A stretch of DNA of 64,000 nucleotides, from assembly GCA_963822705.1 (NCBI GenBank), contig CAWGIX010000013.1:210247-274246 (forward strand), given 5' to 3'. Each line of letters begins with the position of its first letter. Positions within the stretch are counted from its first letter, which is position 1. The position numbers and the translations under genes were made by a program. Shown in pieces: positions 43,203 through 51,487 of the stretch. This DNA is from CAVRQM01 sp963822705. GTDB lineage: Bacteria; Pseudomonadota; Alphaproteobacteria; Acetobacterales; Acetobacteraceae. The notes under the pieces were generated by a model, which searched no databases, was not told the DNA's origin, and saw only the letters and a program-made list of their open reading frames with translations.

Positions 43203-43537
43203 TCTGCCGCATCTGGCGCGGGCGCACTACGGCGGAGAATGCGCCTCGCTATGAGGCAATCGTGCGCGGGCAGGTGATTCCCGGTATCGAGGCGCGCCGC
43301 ATTCCTGGGTTTCGGGCGATCGACCTGATGCGGCGCGAACTGGCCGAGGGCGGTGCCGAATTCACCACGCTGATGTGGTTCGACGATTTGGGCTCGGTGC
43401 GGGCGTTCATGGGCGAGGATTACGAGGTGGCGCATGTGCCCGAGGCCGCACGGGCGGTGCTTTCGGGGTTCGATGCCCGCGCGGCCCACTTTGACGTTTT
43501 GGACCGCCGCACCCAGCCCGCCGGGAGACCGGCATGA
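43199..43537 (+). CDS. antibiotic biosynthesis monooxygenase-like (ABM/dimeric alpha-beta barrel) small protein
   Basis: 112 aa. The GTG start at 43199 overlaps the clpA stop (GTGA). The opening ICRIWRGRTTAENAPRYEA, followed by PGFRAIDLMRR, EFTTLMWFDDLGSVRAF and EVAHVPEAARAVLSGFD, is typical of ABM-superfamily single-domain proteins. No heme or catalytic residue can be assigned. Its TGA overlaps the reconstructed ATG of the following DUF1640 gene, implying a clpA-linked operon. Function unknown. Confidence 0.7.
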   Translation: MICRIWRGRTTAENAPRYEAIVRGQVIPGIEARRIPGFRAIDLMRRELAEGGAEFTTLMWFDDLGSVRAFMGEDYEVAHVPEAARAVLSGFDARAAHFDVLDRRTQPAGRPA

Positions 43538-43840
43538 CGTTCGACCGGCTGCTTTATGTCGGATCGCCTCAAGCATGCCGGAGTGGACGAAGGCGTCGCT
43601 CGGGCGCACGCTGAAGCGCTGCGCGATGCCCTGTTCGAAACGTTCGCTACCAAGGCGGACCTCAACGAAGCGGTTACCATGCTGGGGAGGGACCTTAATA
43701 GCGCGGCCGCTACGCTGGACCGCAAGATCGAATTGCTGGATCGCAAGATCGAGATCACCGCCCGCGACCTGACTATCAGAGGTGCCGGCGGGCTCATTGT
43801 TATCGCCAGTCTCATCATCGGGCTCAAACTGTTTGGCTGA
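43534..43840 (+). CDS. DUF1640-family coiled-coil membrane protein, N-terminal frameshift
   Basis: An open frame exists only from ATG 43556. An ATG at 43534, overlapping the previous stop (ATGA), gives MTFDRLLYV. Removing one G near 43560 joins it to DRLKHAGVDEGVARAHAEAL, matching the usual N-terminus of the family. The rest is FATKADLNEAVTMLGRDL, a heptad-like coiled coil with repeated DRKIE, and a C-terminal membrane helix GGLIVIASLIIGLKLFG. Repaired length about 101 aa. The family is related to mitochondrial CCDC90/MCUR1 by fold; bacterial role unknown. Confidence 0.75.
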
Positions 43841-43914
43841 CACAACGGCGCGCATCGCAGAACCTCGCGCGCGTCTCGACAGCCAGCGAACACCGTCTTC
43901 CGGGCCGAGAGCCG

Positions 43915-44559
43915 CTATGACCCAAAATCGGCCGTTGGCAGAGACAGATCGAAGGCGGTGCCGTCGGCGCGAACCAGGGTACCGCGCATGGCGCGTGCCA
44001 GTTCGCAGGCAATCGGCAGGTCCAAAGCGTATTCTGGCTCGCTGGGAAACGCGAACGGGTCGCCCGTGTCCGCGGCCGGGCCACCATCATGAGAAATGCG
44101 CAGCGCCGCCATGTGCTCCTGCGGCAAAAGGGCGACGGTCGCTGTCGCGGCGCCCTGGGTCCGGGCATGGGCGAACAGGCACGACAGCGCCTCGACAAGC
44201 TGCGCCGGATCGGCCAGCGCAAATGCATCCGCGGGCACCGTGTTGCGAACCGAAAGTCCGCTTGCCGGCACGGTTTCGATGATCGCCCGAATTCCGAGCC
44301 GCCTGCGATCCGTCGCGGGCAACCCGTCCCGCAGCATCGCAAGTGTCGCATTCAGCGCCTCGGTCGCCCGGTCCACTGCGCGCACCATGACCTCCGCGGC
44401 CCGGCTCGCGTTGGCATCCGGGCTCACCTGAGCCCGCTCCGCAGCCAGCAGCGCCGGAGCCAGAATGCCGCGCAGGTCGTGGCCGAGGCGGCTCAAATCC
44501 GCTGCGACCGCGGCAAGCTTCGCCGCGCGCCAGCGTGCGACGGGGGTTTCCCGGCTCAC
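43915..44559 (-). CDS. short histidine-kinase / ChpT-like histidine phosphotransferase protein
   Basis: 214 aa from GTG 44559; a TTG at 44616 would place the start inside the divergent rpmH promoter. The N-terminal dimerisation helix reads ADLSRLGHDLRGILAPALLA with the phospho-acceptor-like His, then AAEVMVRAVDRATEALNATL. The C-terminal half is a reduced ATPase-like fold (FALADPAQLVEALSCLFAHA, RISHDGGPAADTGDPF) lacking obvious N and G2 boxes. No sensor or membrane segment. It may be a kinase core or a ChpT-type phosphotransferase; partner not adjacent. Confidence 0.65.
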   Translation of the reverse strand: MSRETPVARWRAAKLAAVAADLSRLGHDLRGILAPALLAAERAQVSPDANASRAAEVMVRAVDRATEALNATLAMLRDGLPATDRRRLGIRAIIETVPASGLSVRNTVPADAFALADPAQLVEALSCLFAHARTQGAATATVALLPQEHMAALRISHDGGPAADTGDPFAFPSEPEYALDLPIACELARAMRGTLVRADGTAFDLSLPTADFGS

Positions 44560-44605
44560 GACAGCACTGCCAAGAACCGGCCTGGGCTCCCGGCAATGAC
44601 CAAGG

Positions 44606-44635
44606 TTGACGCGCAAATGCTCCCGCTCCTATAAG
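44606..44635 (+). promoter_or_regulatory. sigma-70-type promoter of the rpmH operon
   Basis: TTGACG at 44606-44611, an 18-base spacer, and TATAAG at 44630-44635, about 100 bases before rpmH. It is the clearest housekeeping promoter seen in the window. Confidence 0.65.
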
Positions 44636-44736
44636 CCCGCGCCTGTCGCGCGCGCCAAAAACGCGCCGCGCGTCCTGCGTCGTGCGCCCATGTGGTCCAG
44701 CGACCGGACGCCGAAAAACCTCTGCCGGAGAGCATC

Positions 44737-44871
44737 GTGAAGCGCACCTATCAACCATCCAAGCTGGTCCGCAAGCGGCGCCACGGGTTTCGCGAGCGCA
44801 TGTCCACCGTGGGCGGCCGCAAAGTGCTCGCCAATCGCCGGGCCAAGGGGCGCAAGCGCCTCTCGGCTTGA
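44737..44871 (+). CDS. rpmH: 50S ribosomal protein L34
   Basis: 44 aa from GTG 44737 with GGAGAG upstream. KRTYQPSKLVRKRRHGFRER, then MSTVGGRKVLANRRAKGRKR, ending LSA, is the full L34. It is followed by rnpA, yidD, yidC, engB and argB on the same strand, the conserved order around membrane insertion and RNase P genes. Confidence 0.97.
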   Translation: MKRTYQPSKLVRKRRHGFRERMSTVGGRKVLANRRAKGRKRLSA

Positions 44872-44914
44872 CGTATTTGTCCGCCCCACTCTTGCGCATC
44901 AGGGCGGGCAGCGC

Positions 44915-45265
44915 ATGACCGCCGTGCCGAAACCACAAAAACTGAAGCGCCGCGCCGAGTTTCTGCGCGTGGCCGGTCGCGGCCGCAAGGCGGCGTTGCC
45001 GGGGCTGGTGCTGCAAGCCCTCCCTCGCGACGATGCAGGGCCGGCGCGCATCGGGTTCACCGTCACCAAGAAGGTCGGCAACGCGGTGGTGCGCAACCGG
45101 ACCCGCCGCCGCCTGCGCGAAGCGGCGAGGCTGGTCTTTTCCGAAGCGCCCGTCACCGGCGCCGACCTAGTGCTGATCGGCCGCGATGCCACGCGCGCAC
45201 GCCCGTTCCGAGCGCTGACGGAGGATGTGCGCCAGGCGCTGAAACGGTGCGGAGTAAAAACGTGA
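44915..45265 (+). CDS. rnpA: ribonuclease P protein component
   Basis: 116 aa basic protein. KLKRRAEFLRVAGRGRKA is the N-terminal helix; IGFTVTKKVGNAVVRNRTRRRLREA is represented by the RNR-type motif (GNAVVRNRTRRRLREA) that contacts the RNA subunit. It helps RNase P RNA trim the 5' end of pre-tRNA. Its TGA overlaps the GTG of yidD (GTGA at 45262-45265). Confidence 0.95.
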   Translation: MTAVPKPQKLKRRAEFLRVAGRGRKAALPGLVLQALPRDDAGPARIGFTVTKKVGNAVVRNRTRRRLREAARLVFSEAPVTGADLVLIGRDATRARPFRALTEDVRQALKRCGVKT

Positions 45266-45507
45266 GCCCGGCGGCGATGGCGCTGAGCGGTGCGGTGCAT
45301 TTGTACCGCTGGACGGCAGCGCCGCTGCTGGGCGGCCAGTGCCGGTTCGAGCCGAGTTGCAGCTGCTATGCGCTGGAGGCGATCGCGCGTCACGGCGCCG
45401 CGCGTGGCGGCTGGCTGGCGGTGCGCCGCACCCTGCGCTGCAATCCATGGCATCCGGGCGGCAACGACCCGGTGCCGCCCGTACCCTTTTGCCGGACTGT
45501 CGGGTGA
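45262..45507 (+). CDS. yidD: membrane protein insertion efficiency factor YidD
   Basis: 81 aa from GTG 45262. An in-frame GTG at 45247 is possible but lies well inside rnpA. The family pattern AVHLYRWTAAPLLGGQCRFE, PSCSCYALEAIARHGAARG and RRTLRCNPWHPGGNDPVP is complete, with the conserved cysteines. Thought to sit at the inner membrane and assist YidC/Sec insertion. Its TGA overlaps the yidC ATG (TGATG). Confidence 0.94.
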   Translation: MSPAAMALSGAVHLYRWTAAPLLGGQCRFEPSCSCYALEAIARHGAARGGWLAVRRTLRCNPWHPGGNDPVPPVPFCRTVG

Positions 45508-47267
45508 TGGATCAAAAACGCCTGTTTCTCGCCATCGCCATTTCGGTGGTGATTCTGGCCATTTCTCAGATCCTGCTCCCGACGCCGCACCACCCCCCGT
45601 CGCGCGTGGCAGCGCCCACGCCGACCGAGACCGCGCCGAAACCCTCGAATACGATCGGCGTGGTGCCGCAGGACGCCGGCCAGGCCCCGGTGGCGACGCC
45701 GCAGGCGGTGCCGCGTCTCAAAATCGCCGGGGCGCGGGTGCAGGGCAGCATGAGTTTGGTCGGTGCGCGGCTGGACGACCTGGTGCTGCGCGACTTTCGC
45801 GAGACGCTGGCTCCTGACAGCCCGCTGGTGCGCCTGCTGGAGCCGAAGAGCGATCCGCAGCCATATTACGCGCAGTTCGGCTGGTCCGCCGCCGGCGGCG
45901 ATACCGGCGTCAAATTGCCGGACAGCGACACGCTGTGGACCGCGTCGTCGGACACGCTGTCGACCGACAGGCCGGTGACGCTGAGCTGGGACAACGGCCA
46001 GGGCCAGACTTTTGAGATCACCCTGTCGATCGACGACAACTACATGTTCACCGTGCAGCAGCGCGTGCGCAACGCGGGGGCGGCGGCGGTGACACTGACG
46101 CCCTGGGCGCGCATCCTGCGCGGCTACACGCCGCAAGTGGCCGGCTACTACATCCTGCACGAGGGCCTGATCGGCGTTCTCGACGGCCGCCTGCAAGAAG
46201 TGAAATACAGCACCGCCAAGAGCGAGGGCGACAAGAACGGCGGCGTGGCCTTCACCACCACCGCCACCAACGGCTGGGCGGGGATCACCGACAAATACTG
46301 GCTGGCCGCCCTGGTGCCCGCACAGGGCCAGACCGTCACCGCCACCTTCCGCCACGTCGTCGACCGGCTGTCCAATGGCACCCAGGCGGACGGCTATCAG
46401 ACCGATTTCAGCGCCGCCTCTCCGGTCGCCGTGCCGCCTGCGGGCGATGCCACCACCGTGATGCGGCTGTTCGCCGGCGCCAAGGAAGTGCACCTGCTGG
46501 ATCACTACGAGACCGAGTACGGCATCCCCGGTTTCTGGAAAGCGGTGGATTTCGGCTGGTTCTGGTTCATCACCCGGCCGTTCTTCTATGCCATCGACTG
46601 GCTGGACCGCCACACCGGCAACTTCGGCATCGCCATCCTGATCTTTACCGCGTTCATAAAGCTGCTGTTCTTCCCGCTGGCCAACTACTCGTACCGCTCG
46701 ATGAGCAAGATGAAGCTGCTGGCGCCGAAAATGACGGCGCTGCGCGAGCAGTACAAGGACGAGCCGCAAAAGCTGCAGGGCGAGATGATGCGGCTCTACA
46801 AGCTGGAGAAGGTCAACCCGGCCAGCGGCTGCCTGCCGATGCTGTTGCAGATTCCAGTATTCTTCTCGCTCTACAAGGTGATTTTCGTCACCATCGAAAT
46901 GCGTCAGGCGCCGTTCTTCGGCTGGATTCGCGACCTGTCGGCGGTGGACCCGACCAACGTGTTCAACCTCTTCGGGCTGATCCCGTTCGACCCCGCCACC
47001 GTCTCGCCGCTGCTGCATCTCGGCGCTTGGCCGCTGATCATGGGATTTACCATGTGGGGCCAGCAAAAACTCAACCCGCCGCCGCCCGATCCGATGCAGG
47101 CCAAACTGTTCCAGTTCATGCCGCTGATCTTCACCTTCATGCTGGCGCGGTTCCCGGCCGGCCTGGTGATCTACTGGACCTGGAACAATCTGCTGACCAT
47201 CTGCCAGCAATGGCTGATCATGCGCCAGACCAGGCTGTCGCGGCCCGGTCTGGCCAGGACGACGTGA
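45507..47267 (+). CDS. yidC: membrane protein insertase YidC
   Basis: 586 aa. An N-terminal membrane anchor (KRLFLAIAISVVILAISQIL) precedes a large periplasmic P1 domain (about 60-355), as expected for Gram-negative YidC. The insertase core has FGIAILIFTAFIKLLFFPLA, then YSYRSMSKMKLLAPKM with the hydrophilic-groove Arg region, PASGCLPMLLQIPVFFSLYK and WTWNNLLTICQQWLI. It inserts membrane proteins with or without Sec. Its TGA overlaps the GTG of engB. Confidence 0.97.
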   Translation: MDQKRLFLAIAISVVILAISQILLPTPHHPPSRVAAPTPTETAPKPSNTIGVVPQDAGQAPVATPQAVPRLKIAGARVQGSMSLVGARLDDLVLRDFRETLAPDSPLVRLLEPKSDPQPYYAQFGWSAAGGDTGVKLPDSDTLWTASSDTLSTDRPVTLSWDNGQGQTFEITLSIDDNYMFTVQQRVRNAGAAAVTLTPWARILRGYTPQVAGYYILHEGLIGVLDGRLQEVKYSTAKSEGDKNGGVAFTTTATNGWAGITDKYWLAALVPAQGQTVTATFRHVVDRLSNGTQADGYQTDFSAASPVAVPPAGDATTVMRLFAGAKEVHLLDHYETEYGIPGFWKAVDFGWFWFITRPFFYAIDWLDRHTGNFGIAILIFTAFIKLLFFPLANYSYRSMSKMKLLAPKMTALREQYKDEPQKLQGEMMRLYKLEKVNPASGCLPMLLQIPVFFSLYKVIFVTIEMRQAPFFGWIRDLSAVDPTNVFNLFGLIPFDPATVSPLLHLGAWPLIMGFTMWGQQKLNPPPPDPMQAKLFQFMPLIFTFMLARFPAGLVIYWTWNNLLTICQQWLIMRQTRLSRPGLARTT

Positions 47268-47910
47268 CGGGCGGAGGCGGACGAGGCCGACCGCCTCGAA
47301 ACCGGCCGGCAAGCTGTTTGCCGCCCGCCTGCGTGTTCGTCCACGCCGCCCAGCGCCTCGATCAGCTGCCCCCGCCCCTCGGCCCGGAAATCGCCTTCGC
47401 CGGGCGCTCGAACGTCGGCAAGTCTTCGCTCATCAACGCGCTGACCGGGCAACGCGCTCTGGCCCGGGCCTCCAACACGCCCGGCCGCACCCGCCAGCTG
47501 AATTTTTTCGATCTCGCCGCCGGCCGGCTCACGCTTGGTCGACATGCCGGGCTACGGCTTTGCCCAGGCCGCGCGCGAGGTCAAACAGGACTGGCAAGAC
47601 CTGATGTTCGATTTCCTGCGCGGTCGCCCTACGCTTGCGGCGGGTGCTGCTGCTGCTCGACGCGCGGGTGGAGACAAAACCGTCCGACCTCGCGGTGATG
47701 GATTTGCTGGACCGCGCCGCGGTGGCGTACCAACTGGTGCTGACCAAGACCGACGGCCCGAGACCGCCCGCGCTGGCGCGGCGGCAGGCCGAAATTGCGG
47801 CTTTGGCACGCGCCCACCCCGCCGCGCACCCGCTCGTGCTGTCCACCAGCAGCGAGACCGGTGCCGGAGTCCCGGAACTGCGCGCCGAGCTGGCCGAACT
47901 GGCGGCTTGA
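47264..47910 (+). CDS. engB: ribosome biogenesis GTPase EngB (YsxC/YihA), two frameshifts
   Basis: GTG 47264 overlaps the yidC stop (GTGA). G1 is in IAFAGRSNVGKSSLINAL, and NTPGRTRQLNFF is the switch I/G2 region. A +1 (extra T in ACGCTTGG) near 47535 precedes LVDMPGYGFAQAAREVK (G3). Another +1 in the same kind of context, ACGCTTGC, near 47645 precedes RRVLLLLDARVETKPSD and VLTKTD (G4). The end is TSSETGAGVPELRAEL (G5). Repaired length about 215 aa. The gene is essential in most bacteria, favouring sequence error. Confidence 0.9.
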
Positions 47911-47942
47911 CCGTCCCGTCCCGCCCCAGCACAAGCCGCGCC

Positions 47943-48860
47943 ATGAAGAAGACCATCGATCCGTTCGACGCGCCGATCAAGAACAGCGCCGAGGAGCAGG
48001 CGCACATTTTGGTGCACGCCCTGCCCTATCTGCGCCGCTACGCCGGCGAGACGGTGGTGATCAAATACGGCGGTGCCGCCATGGGCGACCCGTTGCTGGC
48101 CGAAATGTTCGGCCGCGACATCGCCATGCTGAAACAGGTCGGCGTGAACCCCGTGGTGGTGCATGGCGGCGGGCCGCAGATCAATGCCATGCTGAAACGC
48201 CTCGCCATCCAGAGCACTTTTGTCGACGGCTTGCGGGTGACCGACGCGCCGATGGTCGAGGTGGTCGAAATGGTGCTGGCCGGCACCGTCAACAAGCACG
48301 TCGCCGACCTGATCAACCGGGCCGGCGCCTTGGCGGTCGGCATCTGCGGCAAGGATGGCGGCTTGCTGCGCGCGCGCAAGCTCACGCGCACCACGCGCGA
48401 CCCGGGCAGCCATATCGAGCAGGCGCTGGACCTTGGCTTCGTGGGCGAGCCGGAGCAGGTCGATGTGCGGGTGATCCACGCGCTCATGGGCGCCGGCCTG
48501 ATTCCGGTGATCGCCCCGGTGGGCGCGGGGGCGGACGGGCAGACGTATAATATCAACGCCGATACGGCTGCCGGTGCGATCGCGGGCGCCTTGGGTGCGA
48601 CCCGGCTGCTGATGCTGACCGACGTGCCGGGGGTTTTGGACGCGCACAAAAAACTGATTCCGGAGCTGTCCATGGCCGGCGTGTCGGCTGCGATCCGCGA
48701 TGGCACGATTACCGGCGGGATGATCCCGAAAGTGGAGAACTGCGTGGCGGCGGTGGGGGCCGGAGTGAAGGCCGCGGTCATCCTGGACGGCCGCCAGCCG
48801 CATGCGTGCCTGCTGGAGCTGTTCATCGAGGGCGGGCACGGCACGATGATTACGGCGTAG
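47943..48860 (+). CDS. argB: acetylglutamate kinase
   Basis: 305 aa. Second enzyme of arginine synthesis, phosphorylating N-acetylglutamate. VVIKYGGAAMGD, VNPVVVHGGGPQINAMLKRL, NADTAAGAIAGALGA, LLMLTDVPGVLD and GTITGGMIPKVENCVAAV are the amino-acid-kinase motifs. The extended N-terminus (KNSAEEQAHILVHALPYLRR) is the helix seen in arginine-inhibitable hexameric forms, so feedback control is likely. It starts 33 bases after engB. Confidence 0.96.
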   Translation: MKKTIDPFDAPIKNSAEEQAHILVHALPYLRRYAGETVVIKYGGAAMGDPLLAEMFGRDIAMLKQVGVNPVVVHGGGPQINAMLKRLAIQSTFVDGLRVTDAPMVEVVEMVLAGTVNKHVADLINRAGALAVGICGKDGGLLRARKLTRTTRDPGSHIEQALDLGFVGEPEQVDVRVIHALMGAGLIPVIAPVGAGADGQTYNINADTAAGAIAGALGATRLLMLTDVPGVLDAHKKLIPELSMAGVSAAIRDGTITGGMIPKVENCVAAVGAGVKAAVILDGRQPHACLLELFIEGGHGTMITA

Positions 48861-49014
48861 CACGACTTCGAGCCGTTGCTTCTGGGCGAAAGCTGGAGAT
48901 CTTCCTGAGTGCAAGGCCTCGTCCCATCATTGGCGAAAGTCGATTTGCACCGGGAACACGGGAGGGGCGGCCTCAATCAACAAACCAAAAGAGCCTTGAC
49001 CTGGCCGCCGCCAT

Positions 49015-49716
49015 GTGTTAGAAACACTAACCATGTTTTACGGCCTGCCCCCACCCCTCCCACCGGACGCCAGCCTCTCCGACCGCTTTACCCGGTTCAC
49101 CCACGGACTGGCCCGGGGGCTGGTGGAGCGCTACGAAGCCGACCGGAGGTCCGGGGTGTATATCCTGGCCGTGCAGCTGGTGAACCTGATCGGCGTCCGG
49201 CTGCAAAACCTCCGGCTCAGGTTCATAGCACTTGCCGCCCGCGCCCAGGCGGGTCCGCTGCGACCGCCCCGGCCGCCCGGGAACCGGAAACGGGAAGCCC
49301 GAAAGCGACAGCACCCGTTTCCCGAGCCGTTTGCCTGGCTGCTAAAACTGGGGCAGTGGCGGGTGGCGCCCTACAAGGGGGATTTGGAGCAGCTGCTGGC
49401 GGATCCCGGAATGCAGGAGCTGATCCGCACCGCCCCTCAGGTGGGGCGCATCCTCCGCCCCTTCTGCCGGATGCTGGGAGTAGTCCCCGACCCGGCGATC
49501 CTGCCCCCGCCGCCGAAACGGCCCGCCCGGGCCAACGCCGCCCGAACCTCCGAACCGGACCCCGCCGCACCGGTCCCGCAAAAGCCGATGCGCAAGCGTC
49601 CGGTGCGCACCGAGCCGTATAAGCGCAAGCCGAAGTGGACCGAGCCCGGCACGGAGTGGCGCAAGTGGCGCGGCATCTGGATGCTGGAGCCGATCCGAAA
49701 ACCCACCCCTTCCTGA
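49015..49716 (+). CDS. conserved-style hypothetical protein with proline/basic C-terminal half
   Basis: 233 aa; ATG 49015 (MLETLTMFYGLPPPLPPD) or 49033. N-terminal half is helical: RFTRFTHGLARGLVERYEAD, then ILAVQLVNLIGVRLQNLRLR. A basic segment GNRKREARKRQHPFPEPFAW separates it from a second helical part (LEQLLADPGMQELIRTAPQV, LRPFCRMLGVVP). The tail is Pro/Lys/Arg-rich with repeated RKP- and KRP-like units. I recall similar proteins in Acetobacteraceae but cannot name a family. A short inverted repeat covers its start. Function unknown; transcription independent of argB. Confidence 0.6.
   Translation: MLETLTMFYGLPPPLPPDASLSDRFTRFTHGLARGLVERYEADRRSGVYILAVQLVNLIGVRLQNLRLRFIALAARAQAGPLRPPRPPGNRKREARKRQHPFPEPFAWLLKLGQWRVAPYKGDLEQLLADPGMQELIRTAPQVGRILRPFCRMLGVVPDPAILPPPPKRPARANAARTSEPDPAAPVPQKPMRKRPVRTEPYKRKPKWTEPGTEWRKWRGIWMLEPIRKPTPS
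49017..49031. repeat. short inverted repeat at the start of the hypothetical gene
   Basis: GTTAG and CTAAC arms around AAACA, between the two candidate ATGs. It could be an operator or an RNA hairpin that hides the second start. Confidence 0.35.
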
Positions 49717-49777
49717 GCCTGCCCACGCACGCCTATATTGTTCCGTATCCGATACAACTCTCCCCGGCCGCGTCCGT

Positions 49778-51412
49778 CTACCCCACCGACCACTCCCCAT
49801 TGTTCCAGGAATTGCACGGGGTGTACGGATTGACCGCGTACCCATGCACCCGGTCCTTCACCCCGCACGGCACCTCGTAGGCAAAAATCGGCGCGAACGG
49901 CACGTCCTCCAGCAGAATCTCCTGGATCTTGTCATAGATCGGCTTGCGGGCCTCGTTGCCCAGCGTCGATGTGCCTTTGGCGCACAGCTCGTCGATCTCC
50001 GGATTCTCGTACTGCACGTAATTCGACCCGCTTCCCGTCTTCACCGGAATCAGCTTGCTGCTGATGCGGTCGGTATAGTCCGGATCGGGATACAGCAGCG
50101 GGTCCCACGCGACCATCAGCGTGTCGAACTGGCTTTTCACCGTATAGTCGCCCCACACCACCGATGCCGGCATGTTCTTGATCGTCATCTCCACGCCGAT
50201 CTTCTTCCAGTTCTGCTGCACCAGCTGCTGCGCCTGCTCGCGGCTTTTATTGCCGGCCGTGGTCGACATGGTGAACGCCAGGCGCACATCCCCCTTCGCC
50301 CGCACCCCGTCGCCGCCCACCACGAACCCCGCCGCATCCAGCAGCTGCCCCGCCTTCTGCGGGTCGAACCCGGGATCTTTCAGCGCCTTGTTGTAGGCCC
50401 AGTGGCTCGGCGGCAGGTAGCTCAGCGACGGCGCCGGCAGGCCGTAATACACCGCCTCGGCCCAGCCCTTCTTGTCCACCGCCATGTACAGCGCCTGGCG
50501 CACCCGCTTGTCGGAGAACTGCGGCTTGCCGCAGTTGAAGTAGATGAACTCCACGAACGGCTGCGCGGTCATGTCGACATGCGACCCCGGCAGCTTTTTC
50601 GCCCGGCTGTACAGCAGCGGCGGAATGCCCTGCACGACGTCATAGATATCCACTTCGCCGGTCTGGAACTGCGCGTACAGCGTCTGCTGGTCCGGCACCA
50701 CGCGCTGGATCAGCGTGGTCAGTTTCGGCGCGCCGCCGTGGTACTTCATGTTCGGCCCGAACTCGATATGGCTGCCGGCCACGCGGTTCTTGAAGATGTA
50801 CGGGCCGGTGCCGACCGGATTGGTGTTGAAGGCGGCGGTGTTGATGTCCGCCTCCTTCTCCAAGATGTGTTTTGGGATCACGCTGGTTTTTTGCCAGCTC
50901 ACCAGGTACGGCGCGAAATCGTCCTTCAGCACGATGCGCACGGTGTGGTCGTCCACCGCCTCGTATTTGCCCACATGGTCGTGCCCGTTGCGGCTGCGCA
51001 CGGCCACCTTCGGGTTCATCAGCGTCGCCAGCGTAAAGATCACGTCCGCCGCGCTGAACGGCGCGCCGTCGTGCCAAAGCACGTCCGGACGCAGTTTCAG
51101 CGTCCAGGTGCGCCCGTCCGCGCTCACCCCGCCGTTTTCCTGCGTCGGTATTTCCGTAGCCAGATTCGGCAGATATTTCCCGTCGGGGTCGATCTTCCAC
51201 AGCGAGTCGAATACGCTGTATTCCACCGCCGTCTCGCAGCCGGTATTCACGTACAGCAGCGGGTTGAAGTTCACCGCCTCCTGCGTGAAGGCATCCACGC
51301 ACTGCCCCGCCGCCCCCTGCGCCCGAACCCCGCGCGCGCCGCCCAGTGCCAGCATCGCGGCCGAGGCCCCCAAAAGATCGCGCCGGCGCATCGGCAGCAT
51401 GTCCTCGGTCAT
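49778..51412 (-). CDS. ABC transporter substrate-binding protein, family 5 (oligopeptide/nickel type), Tat-exported
   Basis: 544 aa from ATG 51412, preceded by GGGGGAAAG. The N-terminal twin-arginine signal reads MRRRDLLGASAAMLALGG and ends near GVRAQ. The mature protein is an SBP_bac_5: WTLKLRPDVLWHDGAPFSAA, VGTGPYIFKNR, FIYFNCGKPQFSDKRVRQAL, YMAVDK and DTLMVAWDPLLYPDPD. It captures peptides or opine-like solutes in the periplasm. No DppBCDF-like permease genes are adjacent. It is divergent from the M20 peptidase (75 bases), suggesting shared control. Confidence 0.9.
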   Translation of the reverse strand: MTEDMLPMRRRDLLGASAAMLALGGARGVRAQGAAGQCVDAFTQEAVNFNPLLYVNTGCETAVEYSVFDSLWKIDPDGKYLPNLATEIPTQENGGVSADGRTWTLKLRPDVLWHDGAPFSAADVIFTLATLMNPKVAVRSRNGHDHVGKYEAVDDHTVRIVLKDDFAPYLVSWQKTSVIPKHILEKEADINTAAFNTNPVGTGPYIFKNRVAGSHIEFGPNMKYHGGAPKLTTLIQRVVPDQQTLYAQFQTGEVDIYDVVQGIPPLLYSRAKKLPGSHVDMTAQPFVEFIYFNCGKPQFSDKRVRQALYMAVDKKGWAEAVYYGLPAPSLSYLPPSHWAYNKALKDPGFDPQKAGQLLDAAGFVVGGDGVRAKGDVRLAFTMSTTAGNKSREQAQQLVQQNWKKIGVEMTIKNMPASVVWGDYTVKSQFDTLMVAWDPLLYPDPDYTDRISSKLIPVKTGSGSNYVQYENPEIDELCAKGTSTLGNEARKPIYDKIQEILLEDVPFAPIFAYEVPCGVKDRVHGYAVNPYTPCNSWNNGEWSVG

Positions 51413-51487
51413 GGCTTTCCCCCCTGTGTCCGTGCCACAAGTAAAGCACTTTTGCCGACGCGGCCAAGCCGGTAGCTTGGCGCCTGC

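Noticed and set aside
47535..47645. Programmed +1 frameshifting in engB, because both shifts occur at ACGCTTG
   Set aside because: engB is not known to use recoding, no slippery heptamer or downstream pseudoknot is evident, and the same class of indel appears in many unrelated genes.
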